Source of the DNA: Granulicella sp.
Lineage (GTDB): Bacteria; Acidobacteriota; Terriglobia; Terriglobales; Acidobacteriaceae
Length of the DNA: 26,528 nt
Direction of reading: 5' to 3'
NCBI GenBank assembly: GCA_003133205.1
Contig: PKWK01000323.1
Span: forward strand, 1-26,528
Below, piece by piece: positions 1-8,622 of this stretch. The notes under the pieces were generated by a model. That model saw nothing but the letters and a program-made list of their open reading frames with translations, did no database searches and was not told the origin of the DNA. Every line of letters begins with the position of its first letter. Position 1 is the stretch's first letter. The position numbers and the translations under genes were made by a program.

Positions 1-1538
1 CCGAGAGTCCCTTCTCGTTGTCCCCATTTACGGCAGCGGAAACTACCCGGGTTGGATCCAGGCTATGGCACAGCCGCACCATGCTGGCGGCAATGCGGGT
101 TCCCTGCTCCGCCATTGCGTCCTGCAACACCCACTCCTCGTTTCCGATTGACCACAGGATGATCGAAGGAGAGTTGCGATAGCGCTTTACCATCAGTTCG
201 AGTTGCTGCCTACCTTCGGCATTCGAGCTCATCTGGCGGGTCTCGCACATCATCATCACACCCATCCGATCGCAAACGTCCACCCATTCCGGCGTGGGCG
301 CGTTATGCGAGGTGCGGACGGCGTTGCAGCCCATCTCACGCAGCACATCCAGGCGGAACGCCTGCAGCCGGTCAGGCAGAGCGGTGCCAACGCCAGCATG
401 ATCGTGATGGTTGCAGGTTCCCTGGATCTTCAGCTGCTTTCCATTCAGGAGAAAGCCCTTGTCTGCATCGAATACGGCGGTGCGGACGCCAAAGGTCACC
501 CGTCCAGCATCGGATATCTTCCCGTCGGCCTCGACAGTAACCACTGCGGAGTAAAGGTTCGGCGCGGAGACCGACCAGAGCGCAGGTTTCGTCAGTGTGG
601 CGCTCGCAACATAGGTAGAGGCTCCATCCAGCGGAATCGGCTGACGTGACGATTCGGCGGTTGCAACAGTCGTTCCGTTTGCATCGAGGATCTTCCAACC
701 CACTTTGACGGCGGCCGTTTGCTGGCTCTCGTTCTGCACCGATCGTAGAGAGAGCCAACATTGCTGTCTCCCCGTTCAGTGTGGAACGGACCGTGCTCTC
801 CCATTTGCCGAGATGCACAGGATCAGTCTTGGTCAGCCAGACGTGCCGGTAGATTCCAGCTCCCTCGTAGAACCATCCGTCGCCGAAGCTGGCGTCCACG
901 CGGAGGAGAATATAGTTCTTCTTGCCATACGCCAAAAAATCCGTCAGGTCGAAGCCGAAAGGGGCGTATCCATTATCATTTCGCCCAACGAAACAGCCGT
1001 TAACGAAAACCAGCGCATCTCGGAACATTCCGTCGAACTCAACCCGGATCCGCCGTCCCGCATCGCTCGCGGGGATTTCGAAATCGCGGCGGTACCAGCC
1101 CACACTGTTTTCCGGATAGCGGCGGCCAAGCGGCTTGTAACCGTGCGACTGCAACTGACTGTCACCGACGCCATTGTCGTCATGCTCAAACGGGAGTTCA
1201 ACCGCCCAATCGTGCGGTAGGTCGAGTGCGCGCCAGCCTGAATCGTCGAAACCTGCCTTTGCGGGCTTGAAATCCGCGGTTTTAGAGAAATCGCTCTGGC
1301 CAGAGCCAAATCCCAGATCTTTCGAAGGGTCCGTGCCGTGTCCGAACTTGAATTTCCAGCCAAAATCGAAGAGTAAGGTTTCACGGACATGATCACGGGG
1401 AATGACTCCCGCCGCTCCGCTCGAACCTCCGCCTTGTGGCATCGAGGCAGCGCGGGCCCAGGCGGAGTGGCTCAAAAAGGAAGACCCGGAAAAAGCGATT
1501 CCGGAAGCAATTAGGTGGCGGCGGGAAATGCGCGGCAT
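1..1538 (-). pseudogene. GH2 beta-galactosidase-like enzyme, Tat-exported, frameshifted and cut by the window edge
   Basis: The gene starts at 1538 with a GAGGA Shine-Dalgarno about 8 nt upstream. It opens with a Tat leader (SRRHLIASG) and a GH2 sugar-binding jelly-roll domain (about residues 50-235, motif GWYRRDFEIP). Near position 740 one extra C on the plus strand, relative to the paralogue at 24739, shifts the frame after LALSTI. The annotated frame then runs into unrelated sequence and stops at 372. The true continuation stays fully open in the next frame to position 1 and encodes the Ig-like domain, LLNGKQLKIQGTCNHH and the catalytic barrel with SIGNEEW. Its acid/base Glu codon is at 137-139. 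By hand count the first part differs from the 24739 copy at 17 of about 212 residues. GH2 enzymes remove terminal beta-linked sugars, usually galactose. Either this is a young pseudogene or the indel is a sequencing error. Confidence 0.85.
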
Positions 1539-1727
1539 AATATCCTCAATGGGGTCAAATGGTAAGTGCGCGATAACAGGAACGTGCTTTCGGACAATGT
1601 ATCAGACAGCAATCTGTCGAGAATCCCAGTGCAGGGAGCGGCGGCGTTAGCTAATCCAGCCCTGCCAATCGCGCGCCGGCAAATCCGGGGCTTGAGTAGC
1701 TCTTATCAATCTAGATGGAGCAATCCT

Positions 1728-3986
1728 TCAAGCGGAGTGCCTGCTGAGGATTTTCCAACGAATCTGCGGTAGCTTCCCGGAAGAAGCACCCATTGGCCCT
1801 TCTGTTCCTTGTAGATCGACAACGTCTGCGGATCGATTGAGACGCTGACAGTCTTCGATCCCTCGGCCGAAGCTCGACCCGTCCCCAACCAACCACCGAC
1901 GATATCGTTCTCCTGCCTCGTTCGGGAGAGCGGCATACACTTGTGCAATTTCAGTTCCCGTCCTCTTTCCAGTGTTTCTCACTGAAAAGCTTACGGTTGC
2001 CGTCTCTTTTCCATTCTCAACTTTCATCCCTGAGTATTCGTAAGTCGTGTAGGAAAGGCCGAAGCCGAATGGAAATAGAGTGGGTCTATCCTCGGCCTGA
2101 TGCCACTTGTAGCCGACCTTCGCACCTTCGGTATACGTAACTGAATATCGGGAGGACACATGAGCCGCGTCGTTCACCGCCCCATTTCCCTGCCCTTGGT
2201 CGTTTGATCCAAGTGGTTCTATCGTCGGATGAGGCAGATCCTTCTCGTCTACTGGGAATGTCATTGCTAGTTTCGCGGTCGGGTTTACTTTGCCGATCAA
2301 CACGTTTGCAAGGGCTTGATCGCCGCTGCTTCCTGCATACCACGCTTCGACAATGCCTTGCACTCGATGGGTCCATGGCATCTTCACGGCCGTTCCTGTC
2401 TCCAATACGACGATCGTGCGGGGATTGGCCTCAGCCACGCGCTCAATGAGTTCATCCTGATCATCAGGCAACGAGAGGTTCGGGAGGTCCATTCCCTCTG
2501 ATTCCCATTGATAGACGAATACGATCGCAACGTCCGCGCTCTTTGCCAGCCTGGCGGCCGCGGAGCAATCCTTGCCTGCGTCAAAGTCGATTTGCACCGC
2601 AGGCATCGCCTCGCGCAGCGCGTTCAATGGAGAAGTTGGAAACCAGACATGATCCTGCCAGTGCGTCGCGCCCTGCCCCGGCGGCATGATCGCGTTTCCT
2701 GATGGGGGATCAACTTGCGCCGATCCTCCTCCCGAAATCATGCCGGCATCCGCATGGCCGCCAATCACGGCAACACGATGCAATTGACTTCCGCTCAGAG
2801 GCAAAACCGCATTCTCGTTCTTGAGTAGAACTATGCTATTCTCCTCTACCGTCTGCGCTATCCTGAAGCCCTCCCGGGCATCGACGACACTCGTCTCGAT
2901 CGGATGATCCACAATGCCGGAAACAAACTCAGCGTGGAGCACCCGGCGGGCGCTGTCATCTATTTGTGCCTCCGAAACCTTGCCTGATTCGAAAGCCTCC
3001 TTTAGCTTAGGGCCTAAGAAATCTTCCATCGGCTGTTCCTGGTCGAGGCCCGCCGAAATGGCCTCTTGCGTGCTGTGGGTACCACCCCAATCTGAGAGAA
3101 TAAATCCCTTGAAACCCCAATCCCGCTTGAGCGTGTCGCGTAGGATATACGGGTTCTCGCACGCGTAGTTTCCGTTGATTCGGTTGTACGAGCACATCAC
3201 AGCGCCGGGGTTGGCGATGTTGACCGCAATGTGAAAGGCAAGCAGATCGCTCTCCTGCAGAGCCCGTTCGCTGATGATCGCGTTTACGATGTTGCGGCCA
3301 GTTTTCTGATCGTTCAACGCAAAATGTTTGATATCGCCGATGACATGTTGCGCCTGTTCGCACTTCATCAGGTTCCCCACAATAACGCCCGCGAGGAGCG
3401 GATCTTCACCGGCGTACTCGAACGTCCTTCCGTTCCTGGGATCTCGCGTCAGATTCACTCCGCCGCCGAGCGTCATATTAAATCCCTGGGCGCGTAACTC
3501 GTGGCCGATCAATGTTCCGTAGTCGCAAGCCAGCTTTGGATCCCAACTGGACGCAAGAGCCAGGTCAGAGGGAAGCGCGGTGGAATAGCGCCCATTCCCA
3601 CCGCTACCCCGAACGCCGTAGGCTGCATCGGACATAACAATGGGCGGGATCCCGAGCCGCGCTACCCCCGGAATATAGCCAGCCCCTCCATTCCCTAAAT
3701 CCGAGAGCGGCATTCGCCAATTCTCTGTGTGGGGCATTCCATTGCCGTGGAGAAGCGCCAGTTTTTCATCCAGCGTCATTTGCTTTAAGACCAGCTCGAC
3801 GCGTGCGTCCGCAGTCAGGGCCTGGTCCATCCATGGATGCGTTGAGTTTTGCGCCAAGGCCACAGGGGACGCAAGCCGGATGGATATCAAGCAAAAGAAC
3901 ACGAATTGCCAGGCGTGCGCCAGAGTCTCTTGCCTTCGCCTCGAACCGCACATGCGACCAAACCAGCAAACCGATGCCAACTCCAT
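1728..3986 (-). CDS. GH3 beta-glucosidase/beta-xylosidase-like enzyme with a frameshifted C-terminus
   Basis: The enzyme is exported and would hydrolyse terminal beta-glucosides or beta-xylosides. The start is supported by GGGAGG about 5 nt upstream. A hydrophobic leader ends near residue 46 (SPVALAQ). The GH3 N-terminal barrel (about 55-380) carries RDPRNGRTFEYAGEDP, KHF (220-222) and the nucleophile Asp299 in ILSDWGG. The second alpha/beta domain (about 390-620) contains SIVLLKNENAVLPL. It is followed by FPFGFGLSYT and an Fn3-like domain. After AGERYRR (about residue 697) the reading frame goes wrong. The expected LVGWGRVELRP lies in a second frame and KTVSVSIDPQTLSIYKEQ in a third, ending at 1706. 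Two 1-nt deletions near 1895 and 1861 explain this. About 55 residues of the Fn3-like domain are therefore replaced. It lies 189 nt upstream of the GH2 gene on the same strand, so co-transcription is possible. Confidence 0.9.
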   Translation of the reverse strand: MELASVCWFGRMCGSRRRQETLAHAWQFVFFCLISIRLASPVALAQNSTHPWMDQALTADARVELVLKQMTLDEKLALLHGNGMPHTENWRMPLSDLGNGGAGYIPGVARLGIPPIVMSDAAYGVRGSGGNGRYSTALPSDLALASSWDPKLACDYGTLIGHELRAQGFNMTLGGGVNLTRDPRNGRTFEYAGEDPLLAGVIVGNLMKCEQAQHVIGDIKHFALNDQKTGRNIVNAIISERALQESDLLAFHIAVNIANPGAVMCSYNRINGNYACENPYILRDTLKRDWGFKGFILSDWGGTHSTQEAISAGLDQEQPMEDFLGPKLKEAFESGKVSEAQIDDSARRVLHAEFVSGIVDHPIETSVVDAREGFRIAQTVEENSIVLLKNENAVLPLSGSQLHRVAVIGGHADAGMISGGGSAQVDPPSGNAIMPPGQGATHWQDHVWFPTSPLNALREAMPAVQIDFDAGKDCSAAARLAKSADVAIVFVYQWESEGMDLPNLSLPDDQDELIERVAEANPRTIVVLETGTAVKMPWTHRVQGIVEAWYAGSSGDQALANVLIGKVNPTAKLAMTFPVDEKDLPHPTIEPLGSNDQGQGNGAVNDAAHVSSRYSVTYTEGAKVGYKWHQAEDRPTLFPFGFGLSYTTYEYSGMKVENGKETATVSFSVRNTGKRTGTEIAQVYAALPNEAGERYRRWLVGDGSSFGRGIEDCQRLNRSADVVDLQGTEGPMGASSGKLPQIRWKILSRHSA

Positions 3987-4390
3987 AGCCCTCCCAGGGC
4001 TGCGCCGGGGATGAGCAACTAACCGACAAGGAATCCTGCACCGAACGGAAAACCGTTGTGAAGTTCAATCTTGCATGTACGCCGCGAACGTTGTACATCG
4101 CTGAAAACACGCGATGTACAAACAAAAGGGTACGGTCAAAAAAAGGAGGCCTTCGCCGAACCCTATATTGGAAAGCCAGGCTACAGGTGCGCCCCACGTC
4201 AGGAATGCCAGGCATCACCTGTTCTCAGCATCCAACTCTAGTTCGCCCCAAGGTCAATAATGATGAGGGCAGACCAAGGGAAGAGACAACTGTATGACCT
4301 GTGCCTCGCCAAAATTCCATCCGGCCGAAAATCACAAGTCTCAACGGTTAGGAGTCGCGTGATCCACCAAAACCAATTTGCAGGATTAAA
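3987..4390. other. Non-coding region upstream of the GH3 gene
   Basis: No convincing gene is visible on either strand; the short ORFs lack family motifs and ribosome sites. It carries the putative GH3 control region: a perfect two-arm palindrome at 4091-4121 and a small inverted repeat, AACGG-AAAA-CCGTT, at 4044-4057. I could not assign -35/-10 boxes with confidence. I see nothing recognisable from about 4140 to 4390. Confidence 0.6.
4091..4121. promoter_or_regulatory. Palindromic operator candidate upstream of the GH3 gene
   Basis: The arms TTGTACATCG (4091-4100) and CGATGTACAA (4112-4121) are exact reverse complements separated by 11 nt, so the arm centres are 21 bp apart, two helical turns. 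Each arm itself holds the small palindrome TGTACA. A further half-site-like CATGTACG occurs at 4074-4081. The site is 105-135 bp upstream of the GH3 start, which suits a dimeric repressor or activator of that gene. No regulator of this kind is encoded nearby, so the factor is unknown. Confidence 0.55.
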
Positions 4391-4494
4391 CCCGCTGAAA
4401 CTAAAGGAGAACGTAATTTGGGCAGGCACACGATTCGATCAACGCGATCTTGTTTTTCGCGGTCTCCTCCTTCCAGTCTCCTTTTTTCAGCGGG
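4391..4494. repeat. Short element with about 20-bp imperfect terminal inverted repeats
   Basis: CCCGCTGAAA (4391-4400) is repeated exactly in inverted orientation as TTTCAGCGGG (4485-4494). The match extends inward with one gap through AAGGAGA on each side, giving about 20-bp imperfect inverted ends around an interior of about 65 nt. No protein is encoded. It could be a miniature inverted-repeat element or a long hairpin. It directly abuts the group II intron fragment. Confidence 0.4.
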
Positions 4495-4506
4495 ATGTAG
4501 CATCCT

Positions 4507-4701
4507 AAATTTCAGGCTTGCTCAGCGTTCACTCACGTTACGGCCTGCACGCTTGCAGAGTCGCCTTTACGACCCTCTTCCACCGGAGGCTTCAGCAGCT
4601 TTGTTACCTCCACCGCTGCTCCGATTGCTACCGGGCGGAACGAACCAGCTCCCGGGTGGGACTCGCACCCACTGTGGACTAAACGCCTTTTCACGGCGCA
4701 C
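4507..4701 (-). mobile_element. Group II intron remnant: 5' end and part of domain I only
   Basis: On the minus strand the sequence begins GTGCGCC at 4701, matching the GUGYG start of bacterial group II introns. It then runs through blocks I recognise from domain I of these introns: GAAAAGGCG, GGGTGCGAGTCCCACC, GGTAGCAATCGG, AGAGGGTCGTAAAGGCGAC, GTGCAGGCCGTAACGTGAG and TGAACGCTGAGCAAGCCTGAAA. The similarity stops near 4507. No reverse-transcriptase/maturase gene, domain V hairpin or 3' end follows within the 500 nt downstream. This is a truncated, non-splicing remnant. The assignment is by recalled consensus, not by a covariance search. Confidence 0.7.
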
Positions 4702-4983
4702 GCGGACCATCTCAGTAACCCCTTTTTGCGTGCACCGCGAAAGTGCCAAGCCCCCGGCGCCAGGGATCGCTTTCGTTTGTCGACAAACCGCACCACAATC
4801 CACGTTTTCGATTCCTGAGTTTCGATAACCACCACGGCAATCGAAGGCGCCCGGGTTATCGAGCAGGTCGAAGTAGTGCGCTCAGGTGAGTTGGCCAGGA
4901 ATGCGGAATTCGTACGTGCGAGGAGCAAATGCGGGGATTCATAGTGGTTGCGTGACAATCCCGGAAATGGAGATGATGGCACG
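4702..4983. other. Non-coding stretch between the intron remnant and the YdeI fragment
   Basis: This would be the 5' exon side of the group II intron on the minus strand. No conserved reading frame is recognised here. The ORFs crossing it are translations of the intron sequence. I see no promoter or terminator I can support. Confidence 0.4.
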
Positions 4984-5230
4984 ATGGAGATGGCTTATCG
5001 GGAGCGGTGGGAGGCGGAGATCGAGGAGATGCGGCGGGTGCTCGCCGGCTTTGCGATGCAGGAGGAGTGCAAATGGGGGAAGCCCACCTACACGATGGAT
5101 GGGAAGATTATCGTCATCCTGAAGGGGTTCAAGGAGTATTTTGCTCGGGTTCTTTCAGGGAGCACTGCTGAAATATCCGAAGAAACTGCTGGTGCAGTTG
5201 GGGCGGGCAGCAGGCAAGTCTTTCTTTTAG
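4984..5230 (+). pseudogene. YdeI/DUF1801 family fragment, frameshifted
   Basis: From ATG 4984 the frame encodes a typical YdeI/DUF1801 N-terminal part: RERWEAEIEEMRRVLAG, then EECKWGKPTYTMDGK and IVILKGFKEYFA. Family members continue with a FFxGALLKxPKKLLVQ-type segment. Here that segment (GFFQGALLKYPKKLLVQLG) sits one frame over, from 5147 to the stop at 5228-5230, so about one nucleotide has been lost near 5145. Even after correction the product is only about 80 residues, and the C-terminal half of the family is missing. The biochemical function of the family is poorly defined. It is probably a decaying passenger unrelated to the sugar genes. Confidence 0.65.
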
Positions 5231-5344
5231 ACTTGGGCGCGGCGCATGGCGGCGTCTGCGGATGCTTGTCGTATGATTGCTGTTCTGATGGGCAAACGTT
5301 AGATCTCTGATTTCGCTGTTCGAAGATGGTCGAGGGAAACAAGA

Positions 5345-6634
5345 ATGATTCCAAGCGAGAATTCGCGGCATTGGTCACGGAGAGGTTTTGTGAAGGCGGC
5401 CGCTGGTGCGGCGACATATGCGGGATTGGCGAAGGCGGTTCATGCCAAGGCGCCTGGGCACCCGTTTGAAGTTGTAGCCAGCTTATATGCGTGGGAGCTT
5501 CATGACGAAGGCGTCGAGCAAGTGCTGGACAATCTGCAGACGATGGCATCAGTGAATTCCGTTTATCTGATTTCGATCATGCATTACGAGAAACGGCCGT
5601 TTACCAGTCCGACATTTCCGCATAATCCGGTCCGCAAAACATGGCAGGCTGAAGATTCGCGATGCTACTGGCACCCGGAGATGAAGCTATATGGACGCAT
5701 CATGCCTCAGCTTTCAAGTTTTCCATGGTTGAGCGATACGGATTGGCTCGATGTGCTCACTAAGGCCGCGCGAAAACGCGGGCTGAAGACGGGCGCTGAG
5801 TTGTCGCATACTCTCGTTGATCTGGATACGGTGAAGAAGGATCTTCTCGACTGCACGCAGCGAGATATTCACGATCAGCCAAGAGTCGTATGGGGTCGAT
5901 CGTATCCCCTCTGTCCGAATAACCCAGACGTAATGGAATACACTCTGGCGCTCTATACCGACCTGGTAAAGAATCACGATGTCGATTTCACGCAATTCTG
6001 CACCATCACTATGCTGAACGGGGGCGCCGATCGGGGTTCGTGCTTCTGCAAGTCGTGCGTAAAGGCGGCAGCTAAGGAAAACGTCGACCTCAAAAAGCTT
6101 CAGCAGGTATTGCTCGCGAATCCCACCGCGGAGCCGGCTTTTTCGCAGTGGCAGCAGGTCCGCTTCAAAACAATGACGCGTTACTTCCGCTTGATTCATT
6201 CCAAGATTCACGAGATCCGCCCCAACAGTGAACTTCGGTTCAATGACTGTTTTCCGTACCCTGAGACCTGGGGACTGGACCTGAACGCGATCAGACCACA
6301 TCTCGATTCGATAAGAAATTCGGATTACTCAGAGCAGCTGGGCGACCCATCGCGCATGCACGAGAAAGACGATCGCCTGAAAGCGAACACCGCAGCTTTG
6401 GGCGAAGACTTTCCGCGTATCTCCGCAGTTGCCGTGCGACCAAAGGCTACGCCTGAGTTGATTCATGAAGGTGTTCACATCGCCCTGGAGAATAAAGTTT
6501 GCGGTCTATCACTCGGACATTATGATGGCGCGGAGTTTTCGTTGCTGCGTGCCACCAGCGAGGGGCTTCAGACTGAGCACGTAAGTGTTCCAAAACGGTT
6601 GGCACATCAGACGTGGAAGGGCAGAATCGCTTAG
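5345..6634 (+). CDS. Tat-exported TIM-barrel-type protein with a CxCxxC motif, paralogue 1
   Basis: I do not recognise a named family. The start has GAGGGA about 9 nt upstream. Residues 12-34 form a Tat leader (SRRGFVKAAAGAATYAGLA). The mature protein begins with DEGVEQVLDNLQTMASVNSVYL, matching the next gene's DEGIENVLDNLQKKGAVNTVY, so the two are paralogues. Alternating strand/helix segments suggest a TIM barrel related to GH-like enzymes. SCFCKSC places Cys233, Cys235 and Cys238 in a possible metal or structural cluster after the fourth strand region. The paralogue has a candidate catalytic Glu about 20 residues before this cluster, whereas here the stretch reads TMLNGG with no Glu. It may therefore use another acid or be non-catalytic. 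Only 36 nt separate it from the next gene, which suggests one operon. A role in polysaccharide breakdown is inferred from context. Confidence 0.75.
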   Translation: MIPSENSRHWSRRGFVKAAAGAATYAGLAKAVHAKAPGHPFEVVASLYAWELHDEGVEQVLDNLQTMASVNSVYLISIMHYEKRPFTSPTFPHNPVRKTWQAEDSRCYWHPEMKLYGRIMPQLSSFPWLSDTDWLDVLTKAARKRGLKTGAELSHTLVDLDTVKKDLLDCTQRDIHDQPRVVWGRSYPLCPNNPDVMEYTLALYTDLVKNHDVDFTQFCTITMLNGGADRGSCFCKSCVKAAAKENVDLKKLQQVLLANPTAEPAFSQWQQVRFKTMTRYFRLIHSKIHEIRPNSELRFNDCFPYPETWGLDLNAIRPHLDSIRNSDYSEQLGDPSRMHEKDDRLKANTAALGEDFPRISAVAVRPKATPELIHEGVHIALENKVCGLSLGHYDGAEFSLLRATSEGLQTEHVSVPKRLAHQTWKGRIA

Positions 6635-6670
6635 GTTGAGTCGGGGAAATCCAATGGGGGCACCGTTGCC

Positions 6671-8227
6671 ATGCCGATATCATTCGATCGCCGTCAATTT
6701 GTAAAAGCATTCTCCGTCGCGGCTTCTTTGCTGGGCTTGCGGGCCGCGGCGCAGAGCACGCCGCAGACAGAAGACACGGTGCCGCGCACCATGGCCCATG
6801 CGGCCTGGGTGGGCGGCCATCCGACGAAGATTCGTCCGAATGTTGTTGCGATTCAGACCAAGCCTTTCTGCTGGAACGATGAGGGGATCGAAAACGTCCT
6901 CGACAATCTCCAGAAGAAAGGGGCAGTGAACACGGTCTATTCGTACACGTACGACACCGACCCCAATCGCATTCATGAAGATGGACGTTTGCCGGGGCAC
7001 GGCAAATTCGGACCTCTAGGCCTGCGCACAGGTGGAGGGTATTTTGATTATGATCCGAAGTTCTTTCTCGACACAAACATCAAGGAATTCCGGTCGTCGG
7101 ATGACGGGAAGTTCAACGTAATTTCGGACGTGGCGCCAAAGATGAAAGCGCGCGGGATGGATTATTTCGCGCTGGATTTCAATAATCCGTTCCCGGTAAT
7201 GATGAAGACGATACCCGGTTATTCCGAAGTGTCGGAAGTTGACATCGATGGAATGCGCACAACGACACCCTGCTACAACCATCCGAGCTATCGCGCATTT
7301 TTGCAGGGCAAGATCGAAGTCTATCTGAAGCAGTATGCCGAGTATGTCGACGGGATCATGTGGAGCGCCGAGAACATGGGGCCTTTCGACAACATGATCG
7401 GCGGCGACTGGGCCATGATCGGCGTCTCATGCTTCTGCCATTACTGCACTCAAAAAGGGAGGGACCGCAGCATTTCAACGGAACGCGCGAAGGAAGGCTA
7501 TCGACGCCTACAATTCCTCTTCCGGCCCGGCCCGAAGTTGGGGCAACGGCCGCCTGATGGCTACTTCGCCACGTTCTGGCGCACGCTGCTGGCCTACCCG
7601 GAGATATTGAGCTGGCAGAAACTCTGGATGGATAGCTATACAGAGCTGCGGTCGGAGTTGTACGGTACGGCGAAATCGATTGCGCCGGAAAAGCCGTTCG
7701 GATTTCACATCCAGCAAAATGTAACGTTCAGTCCGTTCTACAGTGCGGGCGAGGATTTTACGCAGCTTGCGAAGTTTTCAGATTTCTTGAAGATAGCGAC
7801 GTACAACAATGCCGGTGGCCCGCGCATGGCGCGCCTGGTCGACAGGCTTGCCGACACGGTTTTTCGCGATACGGATTCAGCGAAACTGCTGCCCGTGTAT
7901 TACGACATGATGGGATATCACCAAGCCCCGGAGCCCGATATCAAGTTGAACGGACTCACCTCAGAGTATGTTGTGTCGGCAACAAAGCGTATCTTGATGG
8001 ACGTGGACGGAAAAACCAACATCTATCCAGGCATCGATATCGGAGTACCAACCAGTTCCACCGGCGAGAAGAAGACGCACGCGGACGACGTGCGCAAGGC
8101 AGTGACGGCGGCCTGGCAAGCAGGCGTTCCCGGAATTGCACTTTCGCGCGACTACAGCGAGATGGAACTCGAGAGCCTTGCAACTGCAGGCGAGGCGACA
8201 AGAGACTTCTTCAATAAGACGACTTAG
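6671..8227 (+). CDS. Tat-exported TIM-barrel-type glycosidase-like protein with a CxCxxC motif, paralogue 2
   Basis: This is an unnamed family, homologous to the preceding gene but about 90 residues longer. The leader has DRRQFVKAF followed by a hydrophobic stretch and AAAQS, fitting Tat export. After DEGIENVLDNLQ the chain alternates strand- and helix-like segments. DGIMWSAENMGP places Glu234 at a strand end, as in acid/base residues of clan A-like barrels. Shortly after, SCFCHYC gives Cys254, Cys256 and Cys259. Later segments include FGFHIQQN and a C-terminal GVPGIALSRDYSEM. Cys clusters after the acid/base strand occur in GH42-like and related barrel families, so a glycoside hydrolase role is plausible but unproven. 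No strong Shine-Dalgarno is visible (GGGGG about 10 nt upstream). It follows paralogue 1 by 36 nt. Confidence 0.75.
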   Translation: MPISFDRRQFVKAFSVAASLLGLRAAAQSTPQTEDTVPRTMAHAAWVGGHPTKIRPNVVAIQTKPFCWNDEGIENVLDNLQKKGAVNTVYSYTYDTDPNRIHEDGRLPGHGKFGPLGLRTGGGYFDYDPKFFLDTNIKEFRSSDDGKFNVISDVAPKMKARGMDYFALDFNNPFPVMMKTIPGYSEVSEVDIDGMRTTTPCYNHPSYRAFLQGKIEVYLKQYAEYVDGIMWSAENMGPFDNMIGGDWAMIGVSCFCHYCTQKGRDRSISTERAKEGYRRLQFLFRPGPKLGQRPPDGYFATFWRTLLAYPEILSWQKLWMDSYTELRSELYGTAKSIAPEKPFGFHIQQNVTFSPFYSAGEDFTQLAKFSDFLKIATYNNAGGPRMARLVDRLADTVFRDTDSAKLLPVYYDMMGYHQAPEPDIKLNGLTSEYVVSATKRILMDVDGKTNIYPGIDIGVPTSSTGEKKTHADDVRKAVTAAWQAGVPGIALSRDYSEMELESLATAGEATRDFFNKTT

Positions 8228-8268
8228 CAGATTTCACGTTTTGTCAGGAATGAGTCTGGCGGGAATTC

Positions 8269-8475
8269 GTGCATACGTGGGCGAAACGGATGGAGATTAC
8301 TAGAAAAGAAATCTTGACGAGGGGAGCGAAAGCGGCCGCGGGAACCGCATTGGCCCGGCCCCTTTCAATGCTTGCTGCAACAGCGCCCATCGAGAAGTTG
8401 ATTGGAATCCAGATTGGCGCCATATCGTTTGTAGACGAGGCAGAGCGTCTGGAGGCAGGCTACAAACCCCTTTAG
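8269..8475 (+). pseudogene. Truncated N-terminus of a possible third TIM-barrel paralogue
   Basis: A 68-codon frame opens at GTG 8269, with a better ATG at 8290. It encodes a Tat-like leader (TRKEILTRGAKAAAGTALA) followed by IGIQIGAISFVDE. This aligns with the start of the mature regions of the two upstream paralogues (VAIQTKPFCWNDEGIENV in paralogue 2). Right after DE the resemblance ends and the frame stops within 11 codons. No continuation is seen in other frames before the GH10 gene. It is best read as the leftover 5' end of a third tandem copy. A tiny exported peptide is a less likely alternative. Confidence 0.5.
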
Positions 8476-8622
8476 CTTCTGCCTTCCGTTGTGCCCTGCA
8501 CCGTGACCAGTCGAGGCGATCACGCTGGGTGAGTTCGGCACGAAGGATGCAGCATTGGTGCCGTCTCGCGTGTATGGTAGTGGTTGCTTATTCCACAATG
8601 ATTTAGAGGAGAGAGCAGGACC

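Noticed and set aside
4418..4982. ORFs on both strands over the intron region (4418-4828 plus, 4533-4982 minus)
   Set aside because: Their sequences are translations of conserved group II intron RNA (for example VRRE/CESHPGAG-like stretches), not proteins.
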